Below, piece by piece: positions 16,452 through 24,655 of a stretch of 37,078 nucleotides of DNA. The DNA comes from Planctomycetia bacterium (GTDB lineage Bacteria; Planctomycetota; Planctomycetia; Pirellulales; UBA1268): positions 1 to 37,078 of the forward strand of contig RFPF01000003.1 of NCBI GenBank assembly GCA_009926295.1. Direction: 5' to 3'. The notes under the pieces are model-generated. The model was not told where the DNA came from. It saw nothing but the letters and a program-made list of their open reading frames with translations, and ran no database searches. Both the position numbers and the translations under genes were made by a program. Numbering within the stretch: the first letter of the stretch is position 1; every line of letters begins with the position of its first letter.

Positions 16452-19400
16452 AGCCCCCGCCGAACCGGCTCCCGACACCCCCTACGATCGCGACGTGCTC
16501 CGGGCACAGATGGCGACGCTGCGCAGCGAGGCTGCGGCCCGGGCGAAGCTCGAGAACGAGATCGCGGCGGAACACGAGGCCGAACGCACCGCGGCCCAAG
16601 CCGACTCCGACCAGAAGCTCGCTGCGACCCGCGAGAAATATGCGCGGGAGATCGACGCCACCCGGCGGGAGTACGAAACGGTGCTCCAGAAGGTGGCGGC
16701 CCAAGCCGCAGCCGAGCAGAAGAAGCTCGACGAGCAGCGCAAGGGCTTCGCCGCCACGATCCTCCGCACCTGCGCCGCCCAGGAGAAGCAGCTCAAGGAC
16801 GACGACCAGTTCGAGGACTCGACGTTCCGCGACACCTGGAAGGACAAGCGCAAGGAACCCAACCAACGCCACGCCCGGGCGGAGAAGGAACTCACCCGCA
16901 CGCTCGCGCAGCTCGACGAGGCGGACCACAAGAGCCTCCAGGCGCTGGCCGGATGGCGGATCACCCCGCCGCCCGAGCCCGGCGACCAGGCTTCACTCGA
17001 CTCCTCGGCCCCGCTCGAATCATCCCCGCCGGCCGGAGACGTGCTCGCACAGCTCGAGCGGCTTCGGGCGGAAATCGTCGAGGCGGCCGCCGCGCTCTGC
17101 GGCCTCGCCACGGCTCGCACGGCGTTCTCCGGGGGCACCCTGGGCGCGGCGATCGTCCTGCCGATCGTCGCCGCTCTCGCCGCCGCTGCGGCAACCTTCT
17201 TCCTCGTGCCCGGCGACATGCAGCTCCGGTCGATCGTGGCGGGCACCGTCGCACTCCTCGTCGCGGGACTCGGCGCCGGACTGTCCGTGGTGCTGGTCGG
17301 GAGGCTGCGGAAGCGGGCTCGGGCGGAGGCCGTCGACCTGCGGGCGAGGCTCGGCGGCGAGATCACCCGCGCCCGCCGCCTGCACGCCGCGGGCCTCCAA
17401 TTCATCAAGGCCCGGCGCGACGACCAGGCCCGCGAACTCGAGGAGCGGTTCAATCGCGAGGTCGCCGAGCGGGCCGCCGTGCTGCAGGCGAAGCTCGCGG
17501 AGGCCGTCGCCCGAAAGGACAAGCAGTCGGCCGAACTCGAGGCGAAGTACCATGCGAAGGTCGCCGAGATCGCCCGCAAGCGGGATTCCTCGAAGCAGGC
17601 CGCCGAAGCGAAGTATCCACCCCGCTTGGCGGCCCTCGAGACCGGCTGCCGGGAGGATCTCGCCCGCCTCGAGTCGGCCAAAGTGGAGCGGCTGGCAGCC
17701 GCGGACGCCCGCCGTGACCAGCGCTGGCGGGAGATGACGGACCGCTGGCGTGAGGCCCGCACCTCGACGGCTGCGGTGTACGAGGAGGTGAGCCGCATCG
17801 ACGCCGAGGCGTTTCGTGGCTGGGAGGCCCTTGCCGACGAGGCCACCCCGCTGCCGGTCGCCTGCCCGCAGGGCCTGCGGTTCGGAACCCAGTCGCTGAC
17901 GCTCGAAAAGGTTCCCGGAGGCGTCTCGCCGCATGCCGAGCTGAACGCGTTCGGACCGGTATCGTGGACACAGCCGGCACTCGTGCCCTTTCCACGCCAC
18001 GCATCCCTCCTCATCAAGACGACGGCCGACCAGAAGGAGACGGCGTCGGCCATGATGCAGGCCCTCATGCTCCGCATCGCCAGCGGCATCCCGGCCGGGC
18101 AGAGCCGCTTCACGATCATCGACCCGCTCGGCCTCGGCAAGCAGTTTGCAGGCTTCATGCATCTCGCCGATCACGACGAACTGCTCGTCACCAGCCGCAT
18201 CTGGACGGAGCCGCAGCAGATCGAGCAGCGGCTCGCCGACATCACCGAACAGATGGAGGTGGTCATCCAGAAGTACCTCCGCAACGAATACGAGTCGATC
18301 GGGGACTACAACGCCGATGCCGAGGTGCCGGAGCCCTACCGATTCGTGGCCGTCGCCAATTTTCCCGCGAACTTCACGGAAACGAGCGCCCGGCGGTTGG
18401 CGAGCATCGCGGCCAGCGGCGCCCGCTGCGGCGTCTACCTCGTCCTCTCGGTCGACACGAAGGCGGCGCTGCCGTCCGACTTCAGCCTTGCCGACGTCGA
18501 GAAGCACTCCACGACGCTCGTCCTCAAGGACGGCACGTTCACGTGGACCGACCCGGAATTCTCCAGGTGGCCGCTGACCGTCGAGCAGGCGCCGTCCGAC
18601 GAGGTGTTCACGCAGATCATCCAGCGGGTGGGGAAGGCCGCCAAGGCGGCCAAGCGGGTGGAGGTGCCCTTCGACCGCGTCGCGCCGAAGGAGGAGGACT
18701 GGTGGAAGGGGAGCACGGCGAGCGAGGTGCTCGCGCCGCTCGGCCCGGCCGGGGCGAAGAAGCTGCAATACCTCAAGCTCGGCAAGGGCACGAGCCAGCA
18801 CGTGCTCATCGCCGGCAAGACGGGCTCCGGAAAATCGACGCTGATGCACGCCATGATCACGAGCCTGGCGTTGCAATACAGCCCCAACGAGATCCAGTTC
18901 TACCTCATCGACTTCAAGAAGGGCGTCGAATTCAAGCTCTACGACCACTACAAGCTGCCGCACGCCCGGGTGATCGCGATCGAGAGCGAGCGCGAGTTCG
19001 GGCTCTCGGTGCTCGAGCAGCTCGACCGCGAGCTCAAGCGCCGCGGCGACCTGTTCCGCGACCTCGCCGTGCAGGACGTGGCTGGGTTTCGCGCCACCGG
19101 CCACGCCGACCCGATGCCGCGGATCCTCCTCATCATCGACGAGTTCCAGGAAATCTTCGTCGAGGACGACAAGTTGGCGCAGGAGGCGGCCCTGATCCTC
19201 GACCGGCTGGTGCGTCAGGGCCGTGCGTTCGGCATGCACGTGCTCCTCGGGTCGCAGACGCTCGGCGGCTCCTACAGCCTCCCCCGCGCCACGATGGGGC
19301 AGATGGCGGTGCGGGTAGCGCTGCAGTGCAACGAAGCCGACTCCAGCCTGATCCTCTCGGAGGACAACACGGCGGCCAGGCTGCTCACGCGGCCGGGCGA

Positions 19401-20616
19401 GGCGATCTACAACGACGCCAACGGCATGGTTGCCGGCAACAACCCGTTCCAGGTGGTGTTTCTCAACGACGAGCGCCGCGAGCGCTACCTCGGGGCCCTT
19501 CGGGCCATGGCCGATCGCCGCACCGACATCCCCGCCGTGCCCCGGATGGTGTTCGACGGCAACGAGGCGGCCGATCCCGCGGGCAACCCGCTGCTGCGCG
19601 AACTCCTCGCCACGAATACCGTCCACGGACGCGAGTTGACGGCGCCCCTGGCGTGGCTCGGTGACGCGATCGCGATCAAGGATCCCACCGCGGCCATCTT
19701 CCGCCGCCAGGGAGGCGCCAACATGCTCGTGGTCGGTCAGCGCGAGGATCTCGGCACCGCTCTGCTGGCGATGTCGATCGTGAGCCTCGCCGCCGGGCAC
19801 GACCCGCACCCGGGCGGGGGCACCGGACGCCCGGCGCGGTTCGTGCTCTTCGAGCCGGCGATCGCCGAGGAGAAGCCGGAGATCATGCTCGCGTCGCTCG
19901 CCGGGAACCTGCCGCACGACGTCGAGGTGGTGGGGCGGCTCGGCGTCCCCGACGCCATGGAGCGGGTCGCGGCCGAGGTGCGACGGCGCGTCGATGGCCA
20001 GGTGCTCGACGGCGAGGCGGTGTTCGTGGTGATCCGCGACCTGGCCCGCTTTCGCGAGCTCCGCAAGGCCGACGACGGCTTCGGCTTCTCTTTCGGATCG
20101 GAGAAGAAGGTTGGGCCGGCACAGCACTTCCTCGACATCCTCAAGGACGGCCCCACCGTCGGCATCCACGTGCTCCTGTGGTGCGATTCGCTCACGAACC
20201 TGATGCGCACCTTCGAGCGGGGCGCCCTCAAGGAGTTCGAACTCCGCGTGCTCTTCCAGATGAGCGGCTCCGACTCCAGCCAGCTCATCGACAATCCGCT
20301 CGCGAGCAAGCTGGGGCCGCAGCGGGCCCTGTTCATCCACGAGGAGACGGGCACCTTCGAGAAGTTCCGCCCCTACGCCTTCCCGAGCCCCGCGTGGCTC
20401 GCCGGCCTGTCGGCCCGGCTCCGCGAGCGGCCGCAGGGCACGCCGGGAGAGCGACCGGCCGCGGCCGCATCCCCGCAGCCGCCGCCATCGGCTGCTGCGG
20501 AGCAGGGCGAGACGTTCGACTTCGGCTTCGGCGGCGCGGAGGGCGAGTTCAACTTCACGAAGTTCCTCGACGATCCGCCGAATCCCGGTGCCGACCCGAT
20601 CCCGCCTGCGCCTTAG
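16444..20616 (+). CDS. Membrane-anchored FtsK/SpoIIIE-type ATPase, EccC/EssC-like, with three ATPase-like modules
   Basis: The 1390-residue protein reads in order: N-terminal coiled coil (about 10-175), two transmembrane helices (about 232-256 and 262-284), second coiled coil (about 290-440), then three RecA-like modules. Module 1 (about 480-740) has KTTADQKET where a P-loop should be. Module 2 (about 745-1050) has a canonical Walker A GKTGSGKS at 791-798 and Walker B ILLIIDEFQE with D899/E900. Module 3 (about 1070-1340) has VVGQREDLGTA in place of the P-loop. A Pro/Ala-rich acidic tail follows. This resembles the multi-module motor of type VII secretion, which drives WXG100 proteins through the membrane, more than FtsK, which has one motor and a gamma domain. 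Unlike EccC, a long coiled coil precedes the membrane helices. It overlaps the WXG100-like gene by 8 bases. Confidence 0.9.
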   Translation: MAEAPAEPAPDTPYDRDVLRAQMATLRSEAAARAKLENEIAAEHEAERTAAQADSDQKLAATREKYAREIDATRREYETVLQKVAAQAAAEQKKLDEQRKGFAATILRTCAAQEKQLKDDDQFEDSTFRDTWKDKRKEPNQRHARAEKELTRTLAQLDEADHKSLQALAGWRITPPPEPGDQASLDSSAPLESSPPAGDVLAQLERLRAEIVEAAAALCGLATARTAFSGGTLGAAIVLPIVAALAAAAATFFLVPGDMQLRSIVAGTVALLVAGLGAGLSVVLVGRLRKRARAEAVDLRARLGGEITRARRLHAAGLQFIKARRDDQARELEERFNREVAERAAVLQAKLAEAVARKDKQSAELEAKYHAKVAEIARKRDSSKQAAEAKYPPRLAALETGCREDLARLESAKVERLAAADARRDQRWREMTDRWREARTSTAAVYEEVSRIDAEAFRGWEALADEATPLPVACPQGLRFGTQSLTLEKVPGGVSPHAELNAFGPVSWTQPALVPFPRHASLLIKTTADQKETASAMMQALMLRIASGIPAGQSRFTIIDPLGLGKQFAGFMHLADHDELLVTSRIWTEPQQIEQRLADITEQMEVVIQKYLRNEYESIGDYNADAEVPEPYRFVAVANFPANFTETSARRLASIAASGARCGVYLVLSVDTKAALPSDFSLADVEKHSTTLVLKDGTFTWTDPEFSRWPLTVEQAPSDEVFTQIIQRVGKAAKAAKRVEVPFDRVAPKEEDWWKGSTASEVLAPLGPAGAKKLQYLKLGKGTSQHVLIAGKTGSGKSTLMHAMITSLALQYSPNEIQFYLIDFKKGVEFKLYDHYKLPHARVIAIESEREFGLSVLEQLDRELKRRGDLFRDLAVQDVAGFRATGHADPMPRILLIIDEFQEIFVEDDKLAQEAALILDRLVRQGRAFGMHVLLGSQTLGGSYSLPRATMGQMAVRVALQCNEADSSLILSEDNTAARLLTRPGEAIYNDANGMVAGNNPFQVVFLNDERRERYLGALRAMADRRTDIPAVPRMVFDGNEAADPAGNPLLRELLATNTVHGRELTAPLAWLGDAIAIKDPTAAIFRRQGGANMLVVGQREDLGTALLAMSIVSLAAGHDPHPGGGTGRPARFVLFEPAIAEEKPEIMLASLAGNLPHDVEVVGRLGVPDAMERVAAEVRRRVDGQVLDGEAVFVVIRDLARFRELRKADDGFGFSFGSEKKVGPAQHFLDILKDGPTVGIHVLLWCDSLTNLMRTFERGALKEFELRVLFQMSGSDSSQLIDNPLASKLGPQRALFIHEETGTFEKFRPYAFPSPAWLAGLSARLRERPQGTPGERPAAAASPQPPPSAAAEQGETFDFGFGGAEGEFNFTKFLDDPPNPGADPIPPAP

Positions 20617-20658
20617 GCCGGGATCGAGCCCGCTGCATCGTGGCCCCGCGCGGCGGCA

Positions 20659-21975
20659 TCAGCGCCGCAGCGTGTCGCTCGTGAGATGCCCGAAGAGCGT
20701 TTCGCGACCCCGCAGCACGTAGAACTTGAGCGGACCGAGGTTGTCCTCGCGGGCCTTGTCGAGCACGTACACCACGTTGTCGCCGGTGATCGTCTCCCAC
20801 ACGTGCAGGCCCACGAGGATGTCCCCGGCCCGAATGCCCTGCTCCGTCGCCGGACCGTCGTCCCGAACCTCGCGAACGAGCAGCCCGCCGCGGTATCGCG
20901 ACTGCAGCTTCTGCACCCTGGCAAGTGGCACAGCCTCCACCCGCAGGCCGAGCTCGAGCCAGCACCGCTCCTCGACGGTGAGCGACAGGTCGCGGGCGGC
21001 CGCCAGCGGCAGGTCGAGTCGCTCCTCGGCGCCGGCCCGCAGGACCGTCACCGGCACGCTGTCGCCCGCCTTACGGCCGAGTAACGCCCGCTCGAGGTCG
21101 AGCTGGCTCGCGACGGGCAGGTCGCACACCCGTGTGATCACGTCGCCGGCCTTCACGCCGATCGTCTCCGCGGGACTCTCCCCGTGGACGGCCTCGACGA
21201 CGACACCTCGTTGGCCGTCTCCCCTGCCGACGATGCCATGCCACGTACGGTCGACCCGCTCCACCGAGAGCAGTTCCGTCACCACGGCGAGCGCCTTGTC
21301 GATCGGGATCGCGAATCCGATACCCTGAGCCCCGGCACGAACCGCCACGTTGATCCCGATCATCTCCCCGTTGATGTTGAGGAGCGGCCCGCCGGAATTG
21401 CCGGGATTGATGCTGGCATCGGTCTGGATGAGGTCGTCGTAGCGTTGCGTCCGGCTCACCTCGACGTCGCGGTGGAGAGCCGAGATGATGCCGCGCGTCA
21501 CCGTGTGCTCGTAGCCGAACGCGTTGCCCAGGGCGAGCACCGTCTCGCCGATCATGAGGTCGCTCGACGTCCCGATCGTGATCACCGGGAGCGGGGCGTC
21601 GGCCGCGACTTTGATCACCGCGAGGTCGGTTCGCGGATCGTGCGAGACGAGCGTCGCCGACACCGTCCTGCCGGATGCGAGCGTGACCTCGATCCGCCGC
21701 ACCCCCTCGACAACGTGGTAGTTTGTCACCACGTACCCGCGGGGGTCGATCACGACCCCCGTGCCCATGCCGTTGACCTTCCGCTGCTCGGCGCCGGGGT
21801 CATCCTCACCGGCCGGGACGAACTTCTGGCCGTGGATGTTCACGACCGAGTCCCGCGTCGACTCGATGGCCCGGACGATGGCGGTGCGCCGCGACTCGAC
21901 CGCGGCCGCCGGGCGGATGAGCGCGGCGCCGCACGCGATGGCCGCGACCACGGCGAAGAACCGCGTACACCGCAT
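20659..21975 (-). CDS. Periplasmic HtrA/DegP-type serine protease with two PDZ domains
   Basis: The 438-residue protein has a Sec signal peptide (1-25, ending PAAA), a trypsin-like domain with triad H87 (TNYHVV), D117 (RTDLAV) and S194 (GNSGGP), and two PDZ domains (about 245-320 and 345-425). The layout is that of DegP-type envelope quality-control proteases. Its 3' end faces the end of the FtsK-like gene with 42 bases between. The 207-base upstream gap to the next gene shows no convincing promoter. It is on the opposite strand from the secretion-like operon, so a functional tie to it is not implied. Confidence 0.93.
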   Translation of the reverse strand: MRCTRFFAVVAAIACGAALIRPAAAVESRRTAIVRAIESTRDSVVNIHGQKFVPAGEDDPGAEQRKVNGMGTGVVIDPRGYVVTNYHVVEGVRRIEVTLASGRTVSATLVSHDPRTDLAVIKVAADAPLPVITIGTSSDLMIGETVLALGNAFGYEHTVTRGIISALHRDVEVSRTQRYDDLIQTDASINPGNSGGPLLNINGEMIGINVAVRAGAQGIGFAIPIDKALAVVTELLSVERVDRTWHGIVGRGDGQRGVVVEAVHGESPAETIGVKAGDVITRVCDLPVASQLDLERALLGRKAGDSVPVTVLRAGAEERLDLPLAAARDLSLTVEERCWLELGLRVEAVPLARVQKLQSRYRGGLLVREVRDDGPATEQGIRAGDILVGLHVWETITGDNVVYVLDKAREDNLGPLKFYVLRGRETLFGHLTSDTLRR

Positions 21976-22182
21976 GTGGCTGTTGTCCCGTGACGATCCC
22001 GGCCCCGACCGCGCTCCCGGGGCGGCCCCGACCGGCCGCTCGCACCGCCGCGCAGCGTCCTGCCGTGGAGGTTGGATCGGACGACGGCGTCCGCCTATTC
22101 ACCGCCGCCGCCGCGGCCCGATACAGTTTTCCAGCCGCGTTCGCGGCACCCTTTCCGGTGGGGGGTGCGGATCGAAACGCCG

Positions 22183-23394
22183 TCAATCCCTGCCGCCCGG
22201 GCCAGATTTCCTCACGCTCCCGCCCGGGGCGGGCGGTGCGATCAGGAGGGGCAGGAGCTGCAGCGCGAGAAACAGCCCCAGCACGGAGAGCACCAGCGTT
22301 GGCCAGGCGGCGGCGATCCGCTCCCCGAGGCCCCATCCCGCCTCCCGGGCGACTCCGCCGAGCAGCGTCGCGACGAGCAGCACGAACAACCCCGCGAGCA
22401 CGATCCCGCACCCCAGCGACGCCATCGTCCCCTTGAAGGTGCCGATCTCTGAGAATTCCTCCTGGTGGAGGTCGATGCTCCGGCCGCGGGCCACGCTGCG
22501 AGGAACGGTCTCGGCGATCTCGATCGCCCGCGCGGCGTCATCCCAGCCCGCGGGGGCCACCGCCCCGCCGGACCGGCCGTCGTCCGCGACGACGGCGAGG
22601 ATCGCGGCGCCGCGATCGAATGCGACCCGTTCGGCCGGGCCCGGCCCCGACCAGGTCCACTCGGCGGCAGGTCCGCCGGGAATCTCGACGGTCCGGCTCG
22701 CCCTCGAGCCCACGAGCGTGATCGTGAGATCGTCGGCATCCCCCCGAACCACCCGCCATGTGACGGGCAGTGCGGCGCCGCCGGTGAATCCCACGGCCAG
22801 CGTCGCCCACGCGCTGGCTGGATCGGCGCCACCGAGCGTCGAGAGCCTCCGCGGATCGCCCGCGAGGGTGCGGACGAGGTCCGCGTCACGGGCCAGGTGC
22901 AGGAGAACGCTGTCCCGGCTGCGGTCGGCAAGCCGCCGCGTCATCTCCACCGTTTCCAGGACGCCGAGCGGGCCGCCCCCGGCGAGGGACGCCTCGATCT
23001 CGGCACGGAGCCGGCTCACGAAAGGATGCAATCGATCCGGCAGGAACGGCACGAGCCGGGCGCCGGAGTCCTTGCGGATCATGTCGAGTTCGTAGGCCCA
23101 GAGCATGGAGAGTTCGAGCGGCTGAGAGAGCACGAGCGTCCGCCCCGCCTGCACGAGCTTCCTGACGGCCTCCGACCGCGACTCCCCCCAGCCCTCCCCG
23201 CCGACCAACACCACGTCGCCGGCTGCCGCATCCATCAACGCCTCCCACGGCACCGTGCGGACCGTCGGCGGCACGACCCCTCCGGCCGCCCCCGCGGCCA
23301 CGTCGCAGGCAGCCGCGAGCTCGTCGCCCCGGGCGAGCGCAGCCCGCAGCACGGCCGCCACCTGCGCGTCGATCCCGAGCACCGCGATTTTCAT
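22183..23394 (-). CDS. Gfo/Idh/MocA-like Rossmann protein with C-terminal membrane hairpin
   Basis: The 403-residue protein begins MKIAVLGIDAQVAAVLRAAL, a Rossmann-type start, and continues like the N-terminal half of Gfo/Idh/MocA oxidoreductases. The usual GxGxxG is degenerate (GIDAQV), so NAD(P) binding is doubtful. A beta-rich middle (about 150-300) follows. The C-terminus has two strong transmembrane helices (about 329-352 and 370-390), which ordinary family members lack, and ends in a basic Gly/Pro tail. The ATG at 23394 is chosen for the Rossmann start; the frame stays open far upstream but that part is antisense to cinA. It is divergent from cinA with 64 bases between. Confidence 0.78.
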   Translation of the reverse strand: MKIAVLGIDAQVAAVLRAALARGDELAAACDVAAGAAGGVVPPTVRTVPWEALMDAAAGDVVLVGGEGWGESRSEAVRKLVQAGRTLVLSQPLELSMLWAYELDMIRKDSGARLVPFLPDRLHPFVSRLRAEIEASLAGGGPLGVLETVEMTRRLADRSRDSVLLHLARDADLVRTLAGDPRRLSTLGGADPASAWATLAVGFTGGAALPVTWRVVRGDADDLTITLVGSRASRTVEIPGGPAAEWTWSGPGPAERVAFDRGAAILAVVADDGRSGGAVAPAGWDDAARAIEIAETVPRSVARGRSIDLHQEEFSEIGTFKGTMASLGCGIVLAGLFVLLVATLLGGVAREAGWGLGERIAAAWPTLVLSVLGLFLALQLLPLLIAPPAPGGSVRKSGPGGRD

Positions 23395-23422
23395 CGCCCC
23401 ATTGTTGGCGGGGCGGCCCCAC

Positions 23423-23452
23423 TTGACCAGCCGGCCGCGACGCGACGACGAT
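23423..23452 (+). promoter_or_regulatory. Candidate promoter placing the transcript start at the cinA ATG
   Basis: TTGACC (23423-23428) and GACGAT (23447-23452) are 18 bases apart. The cinA ATG begins 7 bases after the -10, so the transcript could be leaderless. No Shine-Dalgarno is seen before this ATG, which fits. The -10 matches only three of six consensus bases. Confidence 0.3.
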
Positions 23453-23458
23453 CGGTGC

Positions 23459-24655
23459 ATGCATGCCGAAGTCATCGCCATCGGCGACGAACTGACGACG
23501 GGCCAGCGGCTCGACACGAACAGCCAGTGGATCTCGCGGGAACTGGCGGTGATCGGGATCCCGACGTCGTTCCACACCACCACGACCGATTCGCTCGACG
23601 ACGGGGTGGCTGTGTTCCGGGCCGCCATCGAGCGGGCCGACCTCGTGATTGCCACCGGCGGCCTCGGCCCGACGGCCGACGACCTCACCCGCGACGTGCT
23701 CGCGCTGGTCGCCCACGAGCCACTCGAACTCCGCACCGACGCGCTCGCCGCGGTGGAATCGCGGTTCTCGCGCCGCGCGGTGCCGATGCCGGAGAGCAAC
23801 CGTCGCCAGGCGCTCTTTCCGCGCACGAGCCGCGTGATCCCGAATCCAGACGGGACCGCCCCGGGGATCGACATCGAGATTCCCCGGCTGACGACCGGCA
23901 CGAGTCGCGTCTTCGCCCTCCCCGGCGTCCCGGCGGAAATGAAGGTGATGTGGTCCGGCACGGTCCTGCCCGCGCTCGCTTCCTGCCGCCCCGGCGGTGG
24001 CACGATCCTCTTCCGGCGAATCAAGTGCTTCGGCGCCGGCGAGAGCGCGATCGAGGCGCTCCTGCCCGACCTCATCCGCCGGGGCCGCGACCCGCTCGTG
24101 GGCATCACCGCACACGAGGCCACGATCACGCTGCGCATCGCGGCCCGGGGCCGCGACGAGGCCGCCTGCCGGGCCCGGATCGAGCCCACGGAGGACCTGA
24201 TCCGCGCGACGCTCGGCGGCCTCGTATTCGGCGTCGACGATGATGAACTCGAGGATGCGGCCCTCGCCGCGCTTACCCGCTCCGGCGGCTCGCTGGCCAC
24301 GGCAGAGATCGCCACCCGCGGGCGGGTGGCCACCCTCGCCTCGGAGGCCGCCGCCCGGTCCCCTTCGGCGTGCCTGCGCGGGAGCCTGGTTCTTCCCGAC
24401 CACGATGCGGCAACCGCGGTCGCCCTCGCCGAGCGAGCCCGGCGCGAGACGGGGGCGACCCACGGCCTCGGCATCGGTCAGGTGGGGGTGGTCGACGGCG
24501 TGGAGCAGGTGGGTATCGCGCTCGTCGGGCCGCACGGCACCCGCGTGGAGGAGCATCGGCTCGGCGGCGCCGGCACCGTGAGGCTCGCCCGTGCCGCGAA
24601 GACGGCGCTCGACCTCGTGCGCAAGAGCGTACAATCGGGCGGCCCCGCCTCATGA
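23459..24655 (+). CDS. cinA: CinA-like protein with a degenerate C-terminal amidase domain
   Basis: The 398-residue protein opens with a standard CinA N-terminal (COG1058, MoaB/MogA-like) domain: MHAEVIAIGDELTTGQ, ATGGLGPTADDLTRD, and FALPGVPAEMKVMW. The C-terminal region (about 262-390) aligns with the CinA/PncC nicotinamide-nucleotide amidase domain but is short. The active-site motif usually written AESCTGG reads AEIATRG, so the catalytic Ser is Ile284, and the later GIAGP-type loop reads GQVGV. NMN amidase activity is therefore unlikely, while the N-terminal hydrolase domain looks intact. The stop overlaps the next gene's start (ATGA), beginning a four-gene operon. Confidence 0.9.
   Translation: MHAEVIAIGDELTTGQRLDTNSQWISRELAVIGIPTSFHTTTTDSLDDGVAVFRAAIERADLVIATGGLGPTADDLTRDVLALVAHEPLELRTDALAAVESRFSRRAVPMPESNRRQALFPRTSRVIPNPDGTAPGIDIEIPRLTTGTSRVFALPGVPAEMKVMWSGTVLPALASCRPGGGTILFRRIKCFGAGESAIEALLPDLIRRGRDPLVGITAHEATITLRIAARGRDEAACRARIEPTEDLIRATLGGLVFGVDDDELEDAALAALTRSGGSLATAEIATRGRVATLASEAAARSPSACLRGSLVLPDHDAATAVALAERARRETGATHGLGIGQVGVVDGVEQVGIALVGPHGTRVEEHRLGGAGTVRLARAAKTALDLVRKSVQSGGPAS

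Noticed and set aside
17020-20340. A 1106-codon open frame antisense to the FtsK-like gene
   Set aside because: It has no recognisable domain and biased Arg/His/Glu composition typical of GC-rich shadow frames; the opposite strand has clear ATPase motifs.
20659-21975. HtrA protease as the MycP-like protease of the WXG100 locus
   Set aside because: MycP is a subtilisin-type protease, while this is a trypsin-like HtrA on the opposite strand with ordinary housekeeping features.
21976-22182. 207-base gap upstream of the two-PDZ HtrA gene searched for promoters or small RNAs
   Set aside because: Only short GC-rich direct repeats (CGGTCGGGGCCG twice on the minus strand) and no convincing promoter, small gene or hairpin.
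22183-24474. A 763-codon open frame on the minus strand spanning the Rossmann protein and cinA
   Set aside because: The part above 23394 is Arg/Ser/Ala-rich antisense noise over the well-conserved cinA gene; the real protein begins at MKIAVLG.
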